From NCBI GenBank assembly GCA_024741835.1, contig JAENRP010000051.1:62001-126000 (forward strand): a stretch of DNA of 64,000 bases. The letters run 5' to 3'. Shown here piece after piece: positions 25,200 through 35,881 of the stretch. A program made the translations under genes and the position numbers. Within the stretch, counting starts at the first letter, position 1. Each line of letters opens with the position of its first letter. The notes beneath the pieces are model-generated. The model did no database searches. It was not told the DNA's origin and was given only the letters and a program-made list of their open reading frames with translations. The stretch comes from Diplocarpon mali (lineage: Eukaryota; Ascomycota; Leotiomycetes; Helotiales; Drepanopezizaceae).

Positions 25200-26420
25200 A
25201 TGTCCTACACTGGCCCATCAAAAGCCGCAATTCTTGCGCTGATCAGTTATTACAACACCCACCACCCGACATCCGCCATTCCCATATCTATACCCATATC
25301 CGCTCTCCCCACACCCAAGCCTACAGATTCCACTCCTTCAGCTTCTCCATCCACGCTAGCAACCCCCCCAATTGCCCAACCCGCCGCCTCTAACAACCAC
25401 CTACCCCGAAGGCGCGCCGAAATGCCACCCAATGCATTCCAGTTGCAAGCGCTGACGCTCCAGGCGTGGCTCTTTGAGATCAGCGGGCTGTGGGATGTGG
25501 TCTCGTACTACGAGTTCCGGTGGGGCGGGTTCAGCGCCGCGATGAGGAAGATGCGGGTTCTGTCGGACGAGATGTGGGATTGGATGATTAGGGAATCTCG
25601 GAGGGAGAAGGAGGAGTGGAAGAAGACGGAGAAAAAAGAAAAGAAAGAAAATATGGCAGATAAAGCCGCCGAAGCAGCTGAGACTGCCGCTCAGCCTCCG
25701 CGTAGGAGGCAGAGCCCAGAAGATACGACGAACAATCAGAAGAAGAAGAAGAGACCGAGGTCTCCACCGGAAGCCGCTTTGCCAATAGAGGGTGTTGCGG
25801 GCGCAATGCAGGAGAGGCAAACGCCGAGCTCACTGACACCAGCCATGCAGCCAAAAAACATTACTATCGTACCAATGCGCGAGAAGAGGAACCCTCCCGG
25901 CTCTATTAAGGAGCCGGAGAATATCCTCGAGGAAACCAAGCAGAAGAATACAGATACAAGCACGGTGCCGAGTCCCTTGGTGCCGGCTCAGGTATATCAC
26001 GAGAGTCGAGGAGTCGAGATCCTAGAGCAACCGCAACAGGAACAACATCAAAACTTCAAACCATCTCGAAACCCCGCCCCTAAGATCCCCTCTCCTAAGC
26101 CGGGCCCTCCCACACCCGAAACAAAAGATGCGCCTAGACTTAAGAAAGCCGTCAGGTTCACAGCCAGTGCTCTAGCGAGAAGGCCAAGAAATTCGGGCGT
26201 CAGGAATGACAAGAGGAAAGCATCAGGAGCAAAAGCAAAAGCAAATGCCAATGCAGAAGAGGATTCAGAGTCTGAGATCGAGGTGATTGGCAGTTGGTCG
26301 AACGAGGCGATGCGGGTGCCAGCGAGGAAAGCGGGTAGGCGGGTAGAGGATCATGAACCGGAGCTGGAGAGGGCGAGGGAGAGGGCGATGAGGTTGTGGA
26401 GTGAGGTTGCGAAGTTCTAG
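25200..26420 (+). CDS. Unrecognised, mostly disordered basic protein (406 aa)
   Basis: A single-exon ORF. Residues about 25-75 are Pro/Ser/Thr-rich. Residues about 80-130 form the only folded-looking segment, with QLQALTLQAWLFEISGLWDV, EFRWGGFSAAMRKM and MWDWMIRES, which is Trp-rich and helical. After it come Lys/Glu and Pro/Arg low-complexity tracts with several nuclear-localisation-like clusters (KKKKRPRSPP; RNDKRKASGAKAK) and an acidic EEDSESEIEVIGSW patch that resembles a SUMO-interaction type motif. A nuclear protein is a reasonable inference. No enzyme or DNA-binding family is recognised. The first ATG of the frame is used. Confidence 0.65.
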   Translation: MSYTGPSKAAILALISYYNTHHPTSAIPISIPISALPTPKPTDSTPSASPSTLATPPIAQPAASNNHLPRRRAEMPPNAFQLQALTLQAWLFEISGLWDVVSYYEFRWGGFSAAMRKMRVLSDEMWDWMIRESRREKEEWKKTEKKEKKENMADKAAEAAETAAQPPRRRQSPEDTTNNQKKKKRPRSPPEAALPIEGVAGAMQERQTPSSLTPAMQPKNITIVPMREKRNPPGSIKEPENILEETKQKNTDTSTVPSPLVPAQVYHESRGVEILEQPQQEQHQNFKPSRNPAPKIPSPKPGPPTPETKDAPRLKKAVRFTASALARRPRNSGVRNDKRKASGAKAKANANAEEDSESEIEVIGSWSNEAMRVPARKAGRRVEDHEPELERARERAMRLWSEVAKF

Positions 26421-27640
26421 CAAGGCTGCAAAGGGTGATAAAGGTTGGAGGGAAGTGTATCTGGTTGTATTTTATATGTGCTATGGGTAAGGTAAGCGAG
26501 AGCAGTGCTTTGGTTGATACTGTACATGAATGAATTTCTTATCTCGCTTACCTACGCGAGCGTGTTTACAGTATCTACCATCTGGCACGTAGTTGCGTCG
26601 TCTGACACATCACGTGAGCGACTAGGAAGAATTGGTGGGAGCAGCGAGACTCGGTTCGTTCGAGGAGGTATACAAAGATGTCGAGTCACGATTTTCTCTT
26701 CACTCTATTCTATTCTCAACTACCTCTTGAATTTGCGCTATTCTACCCGAGCTGTTATCTCCTGTTATCTCCATCGACATCGTCAGCGTGCCGACCCTAC
26801 TGCGGTGTTCTCATCCTTAGCGGGGCTTACCCTTGCACCAAGGATCACGCACGCTACAGCACCAAGACCTACCCAATCCTCGAGAGGCATCTTCGCCGTC
26901 TCGGGTGATACAGTGTGACGGCGTCTTTGAGGATAAGAATTCGGTTCTTGACCTGCTCTTGCAAGTATCCATGCAGACCAGCTCGAGGGTCATGATACTA
27001 CCCTCCTTGCCTTGCCATCCAGCTCGAGACCATAGGAACGCGATATACTTAGTTGCAGGCTAAGTAAACACCCCTTTAGTCAAGTTAGTGTCAGATCCGA
27101 GGGTGAGTTTACAAGGTAGTATTTACTTTCCTATGGTGTTTATGAAGCCTGTGACGAGGTACAAGCTGCCGGGTGTGGCTAGAGATCAATATATATCGAA
27201 CGTTTACGAACAGTTGCATTGGGAGACGCGATTTTTCAGACGCCATCATTGGTCCTGTCGGTCAAGGTACATTCGGGCAGTACAGCGCAGTACATCAGCG
27301 CAGTGAACTACAGTTTCAACGGCTGTCGGCTTGTCATGGCCAACGATTTGGCTGCAGGATACTGCAGGATCAAGAAAGGGTGACGGCTATTCTGGTTCGA
27401 TGTGATTTGATTTGATCTGGTCTGATCTGATCTGATATAAGGTGTACTATCGTCATAGGTACTCGGCGCTCCTTTCACCTGCCTGCCCCATCTTTACCTC
27501 TCCCCCCTCTGCCCGTCCACTTGAATTCGAGAGCAATAACAACAAAAATACCAACAATAATGTTTACTATACGAAGTAGTGGTTAAGGTGTTGATCTTTT
27601 GAAGCCCAGTCAGAGCCGCAGCCCATAGGTACAACTCTCT
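26421..27640. other. Intergenic, no gene recognised
   Basis: ORFs at 26505-27415 overlap in several frames without motifs. A TCTGATC short tandem occurs at 27408-27438. Confidence 0.5.
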
Positions 27641-28400
27641 TTCCACCGATTCTTTGATAAGATTCTAACCTATACCTTAGTCGATAGTCATTCTCTCTAA
27701 ATTTCAAGCATGTTCGTTCTCGAGAAGGCACGTAGGCAAACATAGTCGCCTTAAGCTCTTGTCGTGCTGTATTTAGAGGTGGATTCTCAGTGGTGGCAGA
27801 AGCTTGTAAAATTCTACTCTAACTGTATATCTGAGCTCCCTTTATAGAAGTGCTCCGTGGCCACTTCAGGGGTACATTACATAAGCCAGTCCTCAGATGC
27901 CTCAGTGCCTGAGGCTCCTCATGGCGCAACAGCTCTTTATTCTCAGATGAGCTCTTCTTACTAGTAGCGACTATTAACTTAATTATATCAAGTATTTTAA
28001 CAATTAGCGGCAGCTATTAACTATAACCCTTTTTACCGACTCAAGCTTTCAGAGAAAACTTTTTAGAGAAAACCTCGAAGCTGCAAGGCTTCGAAATGTA
28101 TCTTTTGCTCTCTTCCTTTTCTCTATATATTTTAATCTGCCTTATTCCACTTTGTATCCTTTTTTAAGACCTTCTTCTAATTAAAACGACATATTTTCAA
28201 GATCCTGAAGAACATAGATAAAGGTTAAGAGTAAATGTTAGTTGTAAGAAAGGTTATAAAAATTATTACGAAGTTTTAAGAAGTTCTAGCTTTATTCGAC
28301 AGAGAATTTGATATTTCGTAATTAAAAGGACTTAATTTCAACTCAATAGACTCTTAAGGAATTGTTCCTAGCACCTGGTTAAGGCTTGCCTAATTATAGT
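27641..28400 (+). repeat. Family Y repeat, copy B, split by a solo LTR
   Basis: It matches copy A and copy C in order: GATTCTAACCTATACCTTAGTCGATAG, AGTCGCCTTAAGCTCT (27746-27759), then after the nested LTR the continuation TAGCGAC, TTAGCGGCAGC, the CT-rich block and the AAAGGACTTAATTTC tail. The first 130 bp of the family are missing here. Confidence 0.75.
27760..27931 (-). mobile_element. Solo LTR nested in family Y, with 5-bp target duplication
   Basis: On the plus strand it runs from TGTCG to GCGCAACA (172 bp), which is the reverse of the 53.3-kb LTR. It is flanked by GCTCT at 27755-27759 and GCTCT at 27932-27936, the 5-bp duplication expected of an LTR retrotransposon integrase. No internal retrotransposon sequence is present, so it is the product of LTR-LTR recombination. 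Confidence 0.9.
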
Positions 28401-28439
28401 GCTTCTTCTTTGGTTTTAGTCCTCTAAAAGACCTCCTCT

Positions 28440-28600
28440 TATTGTATTCCCCGTGTGTTTCTTAAATATAAGGAGTTTTTAAGCTAGTCTTTCCATATAT
28501 ATAAATCCAACTATAGCGTCTCCTACTTATACTACATAGTTTAGAACCAATATAGCATATTAGTAGGGACAAAAAAAAGGAGAAAAAACTTAAAAAATTA
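28440..28600 (-). repeat. Inverted terminal segment of family Y
   Basis: The reverse strand reads TGCTATATTGGTTCTAAACTATG...GACGCTATAGTTGGATT...AAAAACTCCTT, matching the start of copy C at 53804. Copy B is thus followed by an opposed copy of the family end, as also happens at 53.8-55.0 kb. Confidence 0.65.
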
Positions 28601-30172
28601 TTCCCCTTCGAAATTGAACGCGTTGCTGAAGTCCACGAGACGTAGCCGCTCAGGTCAGTCTTCGAATGCTCCGTCAGGTGCACGTGTACTAAGGAACCTA
28701 AAATAAAACTCTTGCAACCCTTTCACCTACAACTCAAACGCTTCTCCGCCTCCGTCTTATCCTCGCCTGGCACCCGTCTCGCCGACAAATTGTACTGGCT
28801 GTATTACCCACCTCAGTTACCGAGGCAGTACTTCTTCAAAAACAAGTGCTTTGCTTTAGTTCCGGATAGCTTCGCTCGAAAGAGGCTGGCAGACGCCTCC
28901 TCCGCGCGTGCAGCTGTAACGGCGACCCCAACTGACTTCGTTTCGAGGAGCGCTGCATGGGATTCTCAGCTGCGGCAGGGTAGGGGTTTTTATCTCACCC
29001 ACCGTCTCACCTCGGGGTTGTCCGCATCTCATAGCGCCAGCAGTCATTTCCCAAGAGCCAAGAGGGACCATTTGCGCTTCAAGAGCTTATAACCTCGATT
29101 TAAATCTCTCTCTCTCTCGCTCTTTTTAATTTCCTCCTTCGTTTCTTTCCTCTTTTTTTCTTGTTTTATTCTTTTCTTTCTTTTTTAATCCAAGGCTGGT
29201 GTGGCGTTATACAGTAAGAGCATAAGAGCATTGCCAAGCTGCGAGTACTCGCTTCAGCTGCTGTGTTCAGATCTACTCTTCAAAGGCGGGCATGTGGGGC
29301 ATCAAACTGGGAGTCTCTTGTCCGTCAATTCCTAATGTAAGTCGACTTCTAATTTGTCGCAGGCCAAACAAATACCAAATGAGAATATGTAGAAGGAGGA
29401 ATTTTCATATGTTACGCGGCCAAACATACTTTCATCTGATATCTGTCTGGCCTGTATGTACGTCCGTACATCAGAGTAATTAATATACCTTGGTAGGCTC
29501 TCGATTCACTTGCGTAATTTTATCGTGGATTATATTTAATAAACTCTGTTTGTTTGTTCAGCAAGTTTTATTTGATAGGCCCTATTCTTTTTCTTTTTTA
29601 ACCTATTGTACGTACTGTTGGCCTTGGTACTCTGCTTGCGTCCGAGATGTCTCTTATCTTTTGGTGGCAAGTATGGCATTGGCTAGGACAATATCGATAT
29701 CAATATCAACCCGTAGTCCGTTGCAGATATGCAGAGCTGAACCGTGTTCCCCATGGAGAAAGTGTTGGCAGTGCGACATGAGCATCTCAGGTAGCATTGG
29801 GGGCCTCACTCCAAATCATTTGTTCCAGAATGTCGGCGCTGCCATCCACATTCACCTTCCTGTTGCAACGATCTTCCCAGCGATCCAGAGCTCAGAGGAG
29901 GATTTCGCATACAGTACTACTGCATAGATTGCAGAATCACAGCCACTTCTTTGCGACGCTCACTTGCAAATCATGCCATGATAACCAAAGATGCGATGCG
30001 CTTGCGCGACAGCTTGGCCTTTTCCAATACTCACGGCTGTGCTCATGCCCATGCCCATGCTCTGCTCTGCACATGTTCTTCCATATAAAGACCCGCACCT
30101 CCATGCCGTGCCTCTGTGCTGCCCTGACTACAGCTCCTCCATCCTCTAGGCGACTGCCATCGTTGCGCCAAC
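28601..30172. other. Intergenic / upstream of OPT transporter
   Basis: GC-richer stretch 28690-29090 is open in one frame but lacks an ATG and any motif. 29100-29190 is a long pyrimidine tract. The interval from about 29950 to 30172 is the likely promoter and 5' UTR of the OPT gene and includes the hexamer repeat at 30044. Confidence 0.5.
30044..30060. repeat. CATGCC hexamer repeat, inverse of 33272-33288
   Basis: CATGCCCATGCCCATGC lies 112 bp before the OPT start codon. Its exact reverse complement occurs 445 bp after the OPT stop codon. Confidence 0.85.
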
Positions 30173-32827
30173 ATGCCGACTCCAGCAGCGAACACGATCA
30201 TGGCTGGCGGCCTCGACACCGCCATGGGCCGCGTCTCCGAGATCCCGACCCACAAAGAGACTCTCGCCATCAACGAGAAGAGGCATTTGATTGCCGCCGC
30301 CGGGCTCGACGCGAAGCTCGCCGGAATCGACGAGAAAGAGGTCCGCGAGCTCGCTGCGGCGCTTGACAATGACTCGATCAACAAGAACGGCGACGATGAG
30401 AATCACATTATTGTCACCGGTGCCGATGCGGCCAAGTACCTTCTGCCGCTTCGCGACGACCATGAGCCTGCCTTGACCTTCCGGTCCATGTTCTTGGCCA
30501 CGATTCTGTCGGCCTTCCAGGCATGCATGTACCAGATCTATTCGGTAAGCGAGGCGCCTTATGTGTAGGTGTAGACAAAACGACAGTTGACCTGGATTGA
30601 CCGGAAAACACAGTTCAAACCTACCCAGGTCACTATCCAGGGAACCTTCATCGTCCTGATTGCGTACTTTATCGGGAACGGATGGGCCAAGCTTCTCCCC
30701 CGCGGTGATCATTTCGAGACGCGCTGGAGAGGACGGGGTGGAGTCGGCAAACCTCCCGCGTGGATTGCGGTTCTATCATTCCTCAACCACGGCCCCTGGA
30801 ACTTGAAGGAGCATGCGATCTGCTCCATCACCGCCACCTCGGCTTCTAACGCCGCCGCCAGTGTTCAGGTGTTCGCGGCTCAGGATATCTTCTACGGCCT
30901 GCCTCTGAGCGCCGTCACCGTTATCCTGACCGTGGTGTCCATCGGGCTGTTCGGCTACGGTATTTCTGGCATCCTGCGCCCCATCTGCGTATGGCACGTC
31001 GACGCCGTCTACTGGTCAACCCTTCCCACCGTCAAGACTCTCCAGGGTCTGCACTGGCAAGAGGTGAAGAGCTCGAAGCCCATCCGATATTTTTGGTACG
31101 CTTTCGTCTCCATGTTCGCCTACGAGTTCTTCCCCGCCTACATGTTTCCGTGGCTGAACTCCGTCTCGATCCCTTGCTTGGCCTCCATGAAGGCCACCGG
31201 CAGCAAGGCCCAGGTCCTCACCAACCTCTTCGGTGGCTCTGTCAACAACGAAGGTCTGGGTCTCTTCAGCGTCTCATTCGATTGGCAATACATCACATCC
31301 TTCAACAGTTCGCTACCGCTAAAGTTGCAAGCCAACGCCGCGGTAGGGTACGGCCTCTGCTTCATCGTGATGCTGGGTATCTACTACGGCAACGGGTGGG
31401 ATGCTAGGCCGCTCCCTTTCATGTCGACCCGTCTCTTGACACCTGGAGGCGAGAAATACCCCCTCGCCAAGGTATTCGTCAACGGTGTGCTTGATGACTC
31501 TGCTTTGGCCGAATATGGCGTCCCCAAGATCACCGGTACCTTTGCATACGCCATGTTCATGGCCAACGCTGCCGTAAGTCCTGATCCTACTATTCACTTG
31601 TCATGACTAACCAACCAGATCGGAGCTTTGATCACCCACTGTGTCCTTTTCTGGGGTGGTGATATCAAGAAGTCGTACCAAGACGCCCGAAAGGGAGAGT
31701 ACAACGATATCCACCACGCACACATGGCAAAACATTACAAGGAGACGCCATGGTGGTGGTACGGTCTTGTGCTTGTGGTGAGCTTCATTCTTGGCCTCAT
31801 TGTCGTCTTGACCCAGGATATAACTCTTCCTGCTTGGGCCTATATTGTTTCCCTGCTCACCGGTATTATCGTCTCACCTTTCGTAAGTTGAGCCAAAGCC
31901 AGCCCTCCCAAGCAGATAGCTAAAGCGCTGCTAGTCCTGCCTGCTCTATTCTCGCTTCGGGAATGGCATCGCCACCAACAACTTCTCCAAGATGTTGGCA
32001 GGCCTCATGATTCCGGGCAAGCCAGTAGGAAACATGTACTTTGCTGCCTTTTCGCATAACGTCATCTCCAACTGTGTCAACCTCTGCAACGACTTGAAGA
32101 TGGGCGAGTACCTCAAGATCGCACCCCGCATCATGTTCCTCACCCAATGCTACGGCACCATACTGGGAGGCTTCGTCAACTACGCCGTCATGATCTCCAT
32201 CGTCAACGGCCGACAAGAAGAGCTCGCCGAAACGGACGGCAACGCCTCCTGGTCGGGTGCGACTATCCAGTCCTACAATACCAACGCCACCACCTGGGCT
32301 CTCGCCAAGTACCTGTACAAGACCGGCGCCGAATACTCCATGGTTCCTATTGGTATGGCCGTCGGCGCTGGCGTCGTCATCTTCCACCGCATCGTCGTCC
32401 GCGTAAGCTGCCACCCCCCCCCCCTTCCCGCCCACCAAGCACTAAGCCCCAAACCCCGACGGGATACCAAAAAAGCTAACCCTTCTAGTTCGTCCCTACC
32501 ATCCGCGGCTTTCGCCTCGACGAGATCAACTTCCCGCAGTTCATTCAGTACGCGGGCTTCATCCCGTATAATGCCTCGCAGACCTGCGTCATCTTCTCGC
32601 AGCTGCTCGCCGGTTTCTTCGTTCAGTTCTACCTGCGCAACTACCAGCCGCGCTGGTTCAAGGACTACTCGTACCTCGTCACCGGCGCCTGGGACGGCGC
32701 GTCCCTGAGCGCGCTTTTCATCCTATCTTTTGCGGTATTTGGCGCCGGCGGCCCCGTCAAGGCATTCCCGACGTGGTGGGGGAACAACGCGGATGGGTAT
32801 TATGATCTTTGTCCTGTTCCTGAGTAG
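30173..32827 (+). CDS. OPT-family oligopeptide transporter
   Basis: Proton-coupled uptake of small peptides (or glutathione-type conjugates) at the plasma membrane is the family role. Five exons, 30173-30544, 30614-31573, 31619-31882, 31935-32402 and 32489-32827, encode 800 aa, the usual OPT length. All four introns (69, 45, 52 and 86 nt) are phase 0 with GT-AG ends. The first 100 residues are hydrophilic and cytosolic. The membrane part starts at FRSMFLATILSAFQACMYQ and has 14 or more hydrophobic segments. The family motif normally reading NPGPFNxKEH is NHGPWNLKEHAI here, a Pro-to-His change. LTNLFGGSVNNEGLGL and WWWYGLVLVVSF are as expected, and the C-terminus ends GYYDLCPVPE. The ATG at 30173 gives the full N-terminus; a second in-frame ATG lies at 30200. 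No companion peptidase gene lies beside it. Confidence 0.93.
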
Positions 32828-34284
32828 GTGACGAGGGAAAGGAGCTTGAGGCTTGAGGTATTCCTAATCGGCGGATGATGCAGATACCAATTATTTCTGA
32901 TATGATCTGATACTCTTTCAAAATTTAACCTTGGTCTCCAGTCCGGACTTTTAAAACGATGTAAGGGCGCACAAGTGTAGGTTGCAATTTCCAATTTTCA
33001 GTCTTGCTTCGAGAGAAAGAAGAAAACGGAAATTACCCAAAATAGAAGGTCAATAAATTTATAATTTGGAAGAGGAGTTCATATTTGACAGAGAAGGTAG
33101 TTATGTATGATGAGACGGGGCAGGTAAGCGTAGGAGAGGAAGAGTAGGAGCTATGATGATTTAGGTCTGACAAAGTAGGTGTAATAGAATTGGGTGTGTA
33201 AGAGTAGTCGGTAAGAATTAAGAAAGAGAAGCTGTATAAATAACTTGACTAAGGTCACAATCAGGTTGCGGGCATGGGCATGGGCATGGGCACAAGTGAA
33301 GAGAAGAGAAGGGAAATAAAATGAAAAGGAGGGGAGTGAAATGGAGTAGACCAAATACCCGGATTCCAAGGGACTAGTAAGAATAGGCACCAAGCTCTTA
33401 CATTTTTGATTTTTGATTTTTGACTTTTGATTTTTACCTGTACAAGATGAGAACAGAGAACAGAGAATGGATCACTGGAAGAGCAGATAGGAAAGTAATA
33501 GATTAGTGAGGTGAGACAAGTGTAGTTTTATTTACAATAGCTGAAATGGTCATAAATTTAACATAAGGGGCCGGGAGGAGTTTCTATGCGGATGGCTGTA
33601 GCGGTACTGGAATTATCAAATGATATCTGCGTATCTCTAAGGTGCAAATATCCTTAAGTAAATGGGTATATGTACTTGTGGATATGAATGAGCTAATGAA
33701 CGTATGAATATAGTGGTGTGTTTACATTTTCTCGCTTTCGATATCCTCCTTCCCTACTGTCTCTTTCCTCAATCCCTCTTTCCTCCCTCTTCTCACTGTA
33801 TCTTTCCTAAAATAGCATCCTGAAACCTAGAATATCAAAGAGACTGATTCAATTCCCAGACGATCAGAACTACACAACCTTGCCTGATCTTTACATTTAT
33901 CTTTCCTTCCGCACTCACTTTCGCTTTTGCTTTTATCTTCGTCTCCATCTTCCTTTAAGCCTCCGTTACCACTTTCGAAATTCCTTAGCGCGTGAGCCTG
34001 TTTATTTTTTTTTTAAAAAAAACGTGTTCTCGGTTTTGTTTTTGTTTTTGTTGTTTACTTTCCTCTTCCTCTTCATCTTCTCTACTTCTCGTTCTACTGA
34101 TAATGACACCAGACTGTCAAAAACAGAAACTCCTCTGTAGCCATACACGAGGCGTAGCTTGTTTTCTCCCACTGCAACAGCGGCTTCATCTGACATCCAT
34201 CCCATCTCAACTCACAGCTCATACGTCTTTTTAATCTCGCCCATCCCACAAGCTCCACCATCTCGCACGCTTGACCGCTCTACC
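32828..34284. other. Intergenic between OPT and Cys-rich gene
   Basis: The first part is the OPT 3' flank. It holds the hexamer repeat at 33272 and a TTTTTGA tandem at 33402-33436. 33720-34284 is strongly pyrimidine-rich with T10A8 at 34005-34022 and looks like the promoter/5' UTR of the next gene. Confidence 0.55.
33272..33288. repeat. GGGCAT hexamer repeat, inverse of 30044-30060
   Basis: GCATGGGCATGGGCATG, reverse complement of the repeat upstream of the OPT gene. Confidence 0.85.
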
Positions 34285-35185
34285 ATGACGCCTTCCGAGG
34301 ACCGCGACCAGCTGCCCGGGTACGAGATGCCGACGCCGAAGCTACCGAACACGTCGAGCTGGACTTGGATCTGCTGCAATGTGGGTCTCGCATTCTCTTT
34401 GAATCTCTCTCGGGTATTTGGCGCTTTGAGTCTTTGTTACTTTTCTTTCTTAGAGTTGGGTTGAAAGGCTGGGGTCCAGTGTTATCGCTATTTCATTTTA
34501 TTATGAATCTGTTCTCTTCACCTCCCTTCAAATTTTCCGCATTTCCTTCCTCCTCAATTCCCTCCTCCCCTTCTTCTCACCCATTTATACCTCTGCAAGT
34601 CCGAGCCCCATCCTCATCCATTCATACAGACTAAGTAACAAACACCAAAACATCTGCTAACGCCCCCCCTCTCAGTGCTCACAAGCCAACTACCGCCCCT
34701 CAGAGACTAGCACCTACGCCCTCTGTACCGCATGCCAACATGCACGCTGCCGGGTCTGTTCGATCCGCTGGCGCGCGCGCACCGTTGAGCAGGAGTGGAC
34801 GGCGCTCGCGGCCGACAGCGTATGCCGCTACGCCCGCGTCGAGCTCTCCCAGCAGGAGTACTACGCGCTGAAGCAGGCCGACGAGGAGTACGCACGCAGC
34901 CGCGGCATGGAGACGGTCTGGGGCTGGATGGAGAGGATGAAGAGGGAGGGCAAGTGGGGCAGGGGGCGGATTGGGGAAGGAAGGGTGTTGGCCACGGTTT
35001 GTGGGGTGAGGGGGAGAGAGCTCTGCAGCGGGGGGAGCGGGAAGAGTGCTGGGGAGAGTGCTGGGTGGAGTGTGATAGCGGGTGATGAGGAGGGCGAGAG
35101 GGATGGGGAGAGTGATGGGGATGGGAATGGGGACAGGGGGAGGCTTGAGGCTTGGTTAGAAGTGCAGGCCGGGATGGGTTCTTAA
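34285..35185 (+). CDS. Small Cys-rich (zinc-ribbon-like) protein
   Basis: Two exons, 34285-34380 and 34676-35185, joined across a 295-nt intron (GTGGGT...CTCAG), give 201 aa. The start was chosen at an ATG in ACCATGACG context; the frame is open further upstream, so the start is not certain. Splicing creates W-T-W-I-C-C-N-C-S-Q-A-N followed by L-C-T-A-C-Q-H-A-R-C-R-V-C. This is the CxxC ... CxxCxHxxCxxC arrangement common in small fungal proteins that probably bind zinc. The second half is charged (WGWMERMKREGKWGRG) and then Gly/Ser/Glu/Asp-rich and disordered. The unusually long intron, compared with 45-120 nt elsewhere in the window, is the oddest point; the reading is supported because it assembles the Cys cluster. 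The function is unknown. Confidence 0.7.
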
Positions 35186-35881
35186 GATGGGTCCTGGGTG
35201 GAACGAGTTGCGCAACTGGACTTTGCGGGATCACGACTTTTGGTCATTTGGTTTAGCCTGGTTCTGTCTGGCTTGATGACTTCTTTGGCTTTTGAGTTGA
35301 GATGGCAAAACCGGGACTAGGGGACGCAAGCCAAGCAGAGCAAAGCAAAAGCATTGAATCTATATCGTAGAGAGAAGGCATGACTGAATCTTCTCCGCCT
35401 GAGTAACACAACGGAACTACATATCTCAAGTATAACCCCCTTTCTACCATAGAAGGAAAAACATTCTTAGCGAATTTAAGCAAGATTTCTCTTTAAAAAA
35501 CACAAGCTCTCAGATAGTAAATATAACAAAACGATGACAGGAGTAAAAGGTCACGTGGAAATTTACGACGAGCGGAAGAGGGGGGAATAGGCCAGGAATG
35601 ATGTGCGGGGGAGTGACAATGGATAGTGATGTTGCAGGAACTCAAGCGGACAGGCAGAACACACTCTTGGAGGGAGTCGAAGGATAGATGTAGTGACAAG
35701 CAGAGCTGTTTCCTCAATGCTATTGCCTTATTTCCGCGTCATCTACCTCATACGGCTCGCAAATCTCAGCCGTGGGAGAATCATTTGTACAGCCAACGTC
35801 TAACCTAACGTGTAAGACAAAAGCCCAGCCCAGTCCGATCCAAAACTCCTGCTAATTCAGTCCTGCTAATTCATCTGTACA
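35186..35881. other. Convergent intergenic region
   Basis: Lies between the 3' ends of the Cys-rich gene (plus) and the NIPA gene (minus). Nothing beyond 3' UTR-like AT-rich DNA is seen. Confidence 0.5.

Noticed and set aside
28712..29092. 126-codon open frame in GC-rich patch
   Set aside because: It has no ATG start and no recognisable family.
31920..32438. 172-codon minus ORF opposite the OPT gene
   Set aside because: Spans an OPT intron and exon on the other strand; a composition shadow.
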